A DNA stretch of 64,000 nt from Halichondria panicea (taxonomy: Eukaryota > Porifera > Demospongiae > Suberitida > Halichondriidae): positions 4,948,646 to 5,012,645 of the forward strand of contig NC_087391.1 in NCBI RefSeq assembly GCF_963675165.1, in the 5' to 3' direction. A program made the position numbers and the translations under genes. The notes under the pieces were generated by a model that was given only the letters and a program-made list of their open reading frames with translations, ran no database searches and was not told the origin of the DNA. Of the stretch, positions 57,677 through 64,000 are shown in pieces; position 1 is the stretch's first letter; every line of letters starts with the position of its first letter.

Positions 57677-60600
57677 ATGAGAACTCCAAGTTTATTGTTG
57701 GTATCAGTGCTACTAGCTTGCTACTTCAAGCTCAATGAGGGACAAGGAAGCTATCCGCCATTTACAAGTGTGGCTACATACAGACCAGTCATGGCTTCTT
57801 CAGAATGTGGTGGAGGAGAGACAGTGGAAAATTTCTGCGAGTTTACAACAGATGCAACAGCCTCTCTCGCCCCAAACTGCATGGAAGCAGTCTGCAATGG
57901 AACCTGTCCGTATGGCTCTACATCGCCGGCAGCTATTCCATTAGCTACATTGGGGACCTTTAGTGTGGGCGTTACCACGGTGGTGGGCAGGCCATCGACA
58001 ACCACAAGTGCTCTACGCTTTGACAACGCATCCATCACTGTTCCTGGCTCTAGAGTAGCTCTAGTGGGTGATGCAGGCTTCTCATTCTCAGCATGGATCA
58101 ACCAGGACCCTGGAAACACTGGGTAGGCCTATGCATTGTAATTTAGCTTCTAAAGGACTTGCGAAATGATTTTATAAACTGAATACGTACGTCCACCGGT
58201 ACGCAGCAGTGACATTGTGTTCTGTGTGCGATGTGATATATAAGTGATACTCCTTAAAAGGTAGTGGCATTGTGTACTGTGTGCGATGTAGTGATACTGC
58301 TTAAAAGGTATACGTAGTGCCATTGTGTGTGACTGTACTGTGTGTGATATGGGACCTTAATTAATCAAATCTTTTCCCGCAGTGCTCTGATCTCAAAGTC
58401 CAACAGTGATTCTTCGGAGAGAAACTATGCTATCTCTATCAGCGAGACATCCATCACTCTCGACTATCTTCATGCGTCCATACCTCTCACTAATACACAG
58501 AGGTTTAGTACCGTTAGCGTTGAGGGGGTGCTCCTTGACCCCGCCCACTGGCACCTTGTCACTGTGACTGTGTACGATGTGGACGCAGTGTTTTATGTGA
58601 ACGCGAGTGTGGTGGGTGTGAGAGTGTTGAATGGTCCCATCCAGGACACGGTGGTGAGGGACGTGTTGCTAGGACAACTGTCTCCAGGTGAGTGGGCAGG
58701 GGACGGTCACAAGGAGTCATATGTAAAATAATATGGATATGACATAATAATAATGCAAAAAAATAAGAAATTGGCAAAATAATCATTTGCTAGAATTGAT
58801 TGTCTGTGGTGATAACAGTGTGTGTGTCCACCTCCCTCCTCCTCAGGTGTTAGGTTCTTTAATGGACTTATGCAGGATATCTCCTACTACACCAGAGCGC
58901 TCACTGTCAGGTGAGCAATCTGCAAGTGTCTCTCAGTATCCACTTTCTATTAGTTTTTGCCTACAGTAGTGTGCTCAGTAGAGGACGACCCGACCACCTA
59001 TACATTGCTGGCATTATTAATTAAGTACAGCAACTATATAAGCTACAACAATAATTATTGAAATAACATACACAATGTAGCGCTTGTATATAGCCATAAT
59101 AAGGCATCTCATTTCACCCCCCAGGGAGGTGACGGAGCTGTACACAGGGACTTTCCCCAACATCCATCTCTCCTCTGAGTGTCACTGTCCCCCCTCACAC
59201 CCACTCATCGCACCTAATGAAGCCGTGTGTGTGCAGCAGCCGGGGGTTGGTTTGCCATCCAGGGGTGCTGCAGAGAGGCTCAACCCACTCACCCACCCGC
59301 CTAGCTTTGCTAACGACTTTGCTACGTCCAGGGGTTGGATATCGTCACCAGGGCAACGGGACGTAAACATCACATTCACTCTTACAGATTCTCTGTATGA
59401 GGTGAGCACTGAGATCATGTGTTGGGGGGATTACTAAGCAAAAAATTAATTACGATGACCTAATTTCTCTTTCAGTAACTGTAACTTGAGTTCCGTGCAT
59501 ACAATTTCTAATGATTTTTTGGTTTTTTGAAAGCTTAGAACGAGACCTTTCAAATGGTGTATTGGTTCATATTTGAGAAATGATATAATTTGTCAATTTC
59601 TGCCCAATAACCATGGATTATAGCCCATGGTCCAAAGGCGAAATATGTCAAATTATGGCCCCAACCAAATTTGGAATTGAAACATCATTTGAAAGGTATC
59701 TCTTAGCTTTCAAAATCGGATCAATAACACTAAAGTTATGGCTGCTCAACTACATGTACCACTAACCCTCGTGAAATCAATCACTCGGTTCAGTTTTCAT
59801 AACTTGAGTTTTGTGCATCCAATTTCTGCTTTCTGGAAGCTTCAACGAGACCTTTCAAATGTTTCCATTAATTTCTTCAAGGTTCACACCATTCTAATTA
59901 TTATTATTTCTGCAGCTCATCTTCATCAATATCCGCTACGGATCACCACGCCCCAGAGCCTCCGTGTGGGAGACATCACGTGATGGAGGAATGACCTTTG
60001 AACCAGTGCAGTATTACGCCAATGATTGTATGCTCTATTTTGGTCTCCCTGACAATGGGCCGATAGTCAATGCTGATGATGTCAACTGCATCACAACCAC
60101 ATCTCTGTGAGTATTATTGTGTTATTACTCAGAAGGTGATCGATAAATTGTGGAAGCTTACGTCTGAACGGCCTAAACTACATTTATGCTATAGATGCGT
60201 GTTCCTTATACCGTAGTGCTAGAAATGTATGCGTCCATACAAACTAATGTTTTTATGCGAATGCCTATCTATCATATCCCATAAATGTGTATCACTCAAT
60301 TATTGGCCTTTATTTGAGGCCTGTACAATCCCCGTTGAAATCACGGTGCTTAAATCAAGGAAATAAGATTAATCACATAAATAAAAATCGCATAACGTTT
60401 TGTAGCCTTAATTATTGATTATAATTGGCCAAAACGCAATATTTTATGCTCGCACATATTTCACACGATAGTACACAGCATATATTGCTCTACTCACAGT
60501 ACAATGCTTGAACTGCACTATGCATGTATTATTTGTATGATTGCTCATTGCTCATTGGAGGCGTTTCCATTCTCTACAGACAAACACCCACCACCAATGG

Positions 60601-63600
60601 CGATGTTCGTACCCACTTCCTCAACCAAGCCCGTACCTCAAACTTTGACCTCAACACCAGCCCAGAGTTGCGACAGTTCATCTTAGCCTCTCATTTCCGT
60701 CTGAGGTTTATTGACTTCTTTGAGAGCTCCACTACTGTTGCCCATCGCTATTACAGCATTCTGGAGGCTACAGTAGTAGCAAGGTGAGCAAGCTGTTATA
60801 ATAATATTATCCATCTCCCTCTAAACACATTTCTTACCATTGGTATACCGTACAGCGGGTATATTTCGAGGGTATAAATGTTTGTGGTTTTCGCTAATCA
60901 AGCATCTATCGCGAACATTTATACCCACGAAGTTAATATCACATGCATGCTGCTGAAAGACTACTATTCAAATCCGCAAAAACCTTTCTAACGGTCATTC
61001 CGCGAAAGTTTATACCCTCGAAATATACTCGCTCCATGTATACGATAGTTAAGGCTGCTTAATCGATTGAACATCTGTATTGACAGTGAGAGAGTCTGTA
61101 TCAGGAATTTGCATTCTATGGTAAACTTTGCTATGCAATTACCCTCTCTCTCCCTCTCTCTCTCCCTCTCCCTCTCTCTCTCCCTCTCTCTCTCCCTCTC
61201 CCTCTCTCTCCCTCTCTCTCTCCCTCTCCCTCTCTCTCCCTCTCTCTCTCCCTCTCCCTCTCTCTCTCCCTCTCTCTCTCCCTCTCCCTCTCTCTCCCTC
61301 TCTCTCTCCCTCTCCCTCTCTCTCCCTCTCTCTCTCCCTCTCCCCTCAGGTGTGCTTGCAATGGCCACTCTGCTCGATGTGGCGCTGACATCGACTCAGT
61401 GTGCGACTGCGTGCACAACACTCAAGGATTAAACTGCGAGCAATGTCTGCCCTTCTTCAATGACAAGCCATGGCAGTACGGGATCACAGACAACGCGTTC
61501 CCGTGTAAACCATGTGACTGCAACGGCCATTCCACCAGCTGTCGTTATGATTCAACCGTTGATCCCTTCCCTGATAGCTACGATCTCGGTGGAGGTGGAG
61601 TCTGCGATAATTGCCAAGACAACACTGGTGAGCTATTTAGCACGTTTATATACCAACAACTTGAACTCATTCAATACAATCAAATGTAGCAAAAATTTGG
61701 CAAGAAAAATTTAACTGAATCTCCTCATACAGCTGGTCCTAGCTGTGAGACATGTGCAGTGGGCTACTTTGCACCCTCAGGGACTCTCCCCTCTGACCCC
61801 ACCCCGTGTATCGCATGTGGATGTAATGCCGATGGAATCACCGACGCTATCGGAGACTGCGCTAAAGGTCAAGGTTCAGGCGGCGAAATTCTCGGCCAGT
61901 GTTCGTGCAAACCTCGAGTGACAGGCCTGAAATGCGATACCTGTGAGGTTGGATTCTTTAATCTCATAGTCACCGATCCTGAGGGTTGCACTCCCTGTGG
62001 TTGTAATACCGACGGCACTTTCGAAGCCGTGGATACGTGCAATTCGATTGGAGATTGCCCCTGTAAGACAAACGTTATGGGGGCCAAGTGCGATCAGTGC
62101 AGACTCGGAACGACTAATTTGACCGCGAGTAATGTGGGCGGATGTGATGCGTGTGGGTGTGACTCTGTGGGATCAGCCAATTTGAACTGTGACCCTATAA
62201 CGGGCATGTGCGAGTGTAAGCCTGGTGTGGGGGGTGTGCGATGTGACGCATGTTTGCCGGGCTTTTTTGGCTTCTCGGAGAGTGGGTGTGAGCGTTGTGA
62301 GTGTGTGCCTGAGGGCGCTCTCAATAACGTCTGCGACTCAGTCACAGGTGTGTGCTCATGTGCCGATAATGTGTTTGGTGATCGATGTGATGCTTGTGAA
62401 GATGGATTTTACAACGTGACAGCCGGATGTATGTCATGTGACTGCGATACAGCTGGAACTGAGAACGAAACAAGTGTATGTGATAAAACGACTGGACTCT
62501 GCCCTTGTAAGATTAACGTTGAGGGGGAGAAATGTGATAGCTGTCTACCAGGATTCTCAAATCTGATTGGCTCAAATCCCGACGGATGTTCAGCATGTGA
62601 TTGTTTCGGGCCTAATACAAACAATGCGGGTGTTGTATGTAACCCAGTTACGTTGCAGTGTGAGTGCGGTGCTACGGCAACTGGATTGAGATGCGAATCA
62701 TGCGTGACCAGTTTTTATCAGACGGACACTGGCTGTGTGTCATGTGACTGTGTATCTGGTGGATCTCTGAGTGATGAGTGTGATGCTGTGACGGGACAGT
62801 GTGAGTGTGGGAGTGTGGGCGTGGCTGGACGAAGGTGTGACACCTGCCTACCAGGATTCTTCCAATTCCCAACGTAAGGAGCACCATTTTGTCTTTATTA
62901 TAAAAGTTGCACTAAGTCTTACTTATATTTGGCACGAAGTGATATCATGTTTGTTAGCTTTTATAAATGACAGTGAAATTTGTTGGCTATCTTTATTCGG
63001 AAGTTGCATAAAGTGTCTTAGCTTCGAGAATGATAATGCAAAGGTTATATTTCTTTCTTGATTTTTTCCTAACCATGTTCTGCCCCCCCCCCCCCCTCTG
63101 CAGCTGTTCCTCATGTGGGTGTGACCTTGCCGGCTCTGTAGAGGGTACGCTGTGTGACCCTGTCACTGGAGTGTGCAGCTGCAAACAGTACGTCACTGGG
63201 ACGCTCTGTGACAGCTGTGTCCCCGGGTTCCAACAGCTGGAGGCTAGCAACCCCTTCGGATGCTCTGCACGTGAGTGAAGGATCATCTCTATTCGTGTAC
63301 TGTACCCCCTCAGGCAATACGTGTACTGTACCCCCTCAGGCAATACGTATACTGTACCCCCTCAGGCAATACGTGTTGTGTACCCCCTCAGGCAATACGT
63401 GTTGTGTACCCCCTCAGGCAATACGTGTTGTGTGCCCCCTCAGGCAATATGTATTTTGTACCCCCTCAGGCAATACGTGTTGTGTACCAAGCATAATGTT
63501 AAATAGTAGACACACAGTCCCTTAACCGTTGGAGCATGTCTGTAAAAAACAAGTAGGCTGCTTAACAGAAGGTTAGCTTACGGTGTACACAAGCCACTCA

Positions 63601-64000
63601 CCTTCCATTGATATAGGAAGACGAAGACGATATTTTTCTGGGCCTCAGTATTTGTTATACACTGACTAGTAAATGTCATGGTCTTGTTATACACTAACTA
63701 GTAAATGTCATGGTCTTGTTATACACTAACTAGTAAATGTCATGGTCTTGCAAGTGTGTAGATTGTACGAGCTGCCATTTGAATATTACGCAGAATACGT
63801 AATTATGTTTAAACACAATAGATCCCAAACACTTGAAATTTTCTCATATTCAAATGGCAGCTCATACGATACTTAAACGTAAGATTTTATATTATCTGCT
63901 TGCATTCTACAGAGCCTGATGAGCAAGCCCCACCCACTGTGATGCCCTCCTCCGCCACCTCTGTCCTCATCACCTGGCTCGAGCCCGAGGCACCGAATGG
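57677..64000 (+). CDS. USH2A: Usherin-like extracellular matrix/adhesion protein, 5' part (runs off window)
   Basis: Exons 57677-58122, 58383-58687, 58847-58910, 59125-59401, 59916-60106, 60580-60783, 61350-61627, 61733-62873, 63104-63270, 63913-64000+; about 1053 aa in frame. Signal peptide MRTPSLLLVSVLLACYF, then a LamG-like jellyroll (~residues 100-290, FSFSAWINQDPGNTG), a laminin N-terminal domain starting CHCPPSHPLIAPNE and containing PLTHPPSFANDF and RASVWETSRDGG, and exactly ten laminin-type EGF modules (from CACNGHSARCG to CVPGFQQLEASNPFGCSA). The last exon opens an FN3 domain (APPTVMPSSATSVLITW). This is the domain order and EGF count of vertebrate usherin; FNDKPW and DPFPDSY..GGGGVCD match it closely and distinguish it from netrins and laminins. 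The large EGF exon 61733-62873 is unsplit. The many FN3 domains, LamG pair and membrane segment expected later are outside the window. Confidence 0.92.
60854..61033. mobile_element. MITE-like element with 24-bp terminal inverted repeats in usherin intron
   Basis: Left end gcgggtatatttcgagggta plus taaa; the right end is its reverse complement with one mismatch (tttataccctcgaaatatac plus tcgc). Subterminal cgaacatttatacccacgaa and cgcaaaaacc blocks repeat the theme. It resembles 9856-10056 in style (atagcgggta ends). Confidence 0.82.
61141..61346 (+). repeat. CTCTCC pyrimidine microsatellite next to a usherin acceptor
   Basis: About 200 bp of CT with CCCTCTCT interruptions in a higher-order pattern, ending at the CCCCTCAG acceptor of exon 61350-61627. 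The Ser/Leu/Pro and Arg/Glu ORFs are artefacts. Confidence 0.95.
63292..63490 (+). repeat. 24-bp tandem repeat in usherin intron, about 8 units
   Basis: Units of gtaccccctcaggcaatacg plus tgtt/tact/tatt. As 24 is a multiple of 3, all three frames stay open. Each unit carries a CCCCCTCAG acceptor-like site. It lies just after the donor of exon 63104-63270. Confidence 0.95.
63646..63750 (+). repeat. ~33-bp tandem repeat, 3 copies, in usherin intron
   Basis: ttatacactaactagtaaat followed by gtcatggtcttg, three times, the first copy with ctgact instead of ctaact. Confidence 0.92.
63763..63870. mobile_element. Short inverted-repeat element
   Basis: ttgtacgagctgccatttga plus atatta at the left and atattcaaatggcagctcat plus acgat at the right are inverted copies with about 55 bp between. 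Non-coding MITE-like hairpin. Confidence 0.75.

Noticed and set aside
60988-61432. Arg/Glu-rich (minus) and Ser/Leu/Pro-rich (plus) ORFs
   Set aside because: They arise from the CTCTCC microsatellite preceding the usherin acceptor at 61349.
61869-62624. His/Ser/Pro-rich minus-strand ORFs
   Set aside because: Antisense shadows of the large usherin EGF exon; no codon-level or family support.

Overview
The window looks like nuclear DNA of an early-branching animal, most likely a sponge (probably a demosponge). The evidence is a dense set of animal genes with many small exons, short AT-rich introns with canonical GT-AG borders, many short inverted-repeat (MITE-like) elements, and recurring tacatgta-type palindromes. 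Animal-type genes include usherin, atlastin, TRAF7 and a neuroglobin-like globin. There is no bacterial or phage architecture. I assign the phylum by inference only.

Layout, left to right. 58-3710 (-): TRAF7-like RING/WD40 ubiquitin ligase, cut by the left edge. 3957-16941 (+): complete EXOC5/Sec10 (21 exons, 700 aa). Its 4.8-kb intron holds an antisense array of at least four intact and one broken copies of a tiny two-repeat protein. 17127-19646 (-): intronless 839-aa multipass membrane protein with a 39-aa acidic tandem repeat. 19650-22900: repeat-rich DNA including a 520-bp nested foldback element. 23064-30502 (+): complete glycogen phosphorylase (18 exons, 866 aa). 31063-32387 (-): two tandem selenoprotein W genes, each with an in-frame UGA and its own SECIS element. 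32556-34052 (-): complete ADAT3 (7 exons, 316 aa), with a tRNA-Glu(UUC) gene inside an intron. 34360-36333 (-): complete Rab4 (6 exons, 210 aa). 37133-40836 (+): complete atlastin (12 exons, 573 aa). 41260-45670 (-): anoctamin of the ANO10/TMEM16K type. 46561-47506 (+): globin (3 exons, 182 aa). 47510-50200: orphan exon-like pieces and a decayed SPT fragment. 50216-53536 (-) and 54192-57208 (+): two head-to-head serine palmitoyltransferase subunit-2 genes with signs of gene conversion. 57677-64000 (+): 5' part of an usherin-like gene (LamG-like, laminin N-terminal, ten laminin-EGF modules, start of FN3), cut by the right edge.

The neighbours do not form a pathway or operon. Exocyst, Rab4, atlastin, ANO10 and SPT all concern membranes, but this looks like ordinary gene mixing. 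The most notable items are the nested DNH-repeat micro-protein array (with a copied EXOC5 exon fragment in the array), the SelW pair with recognisable SECIS folds, the inverted SPT pair with conversion tracts and an intron presence/absence difference, a sponge-grade usherin with exactly ten laminin-EGF modules, and exon-end tandem duplications that copy splice donors. Exon borders were read by eye. For the genes with full exon lists, exon sums stay in frame and protein lengths fit the families.
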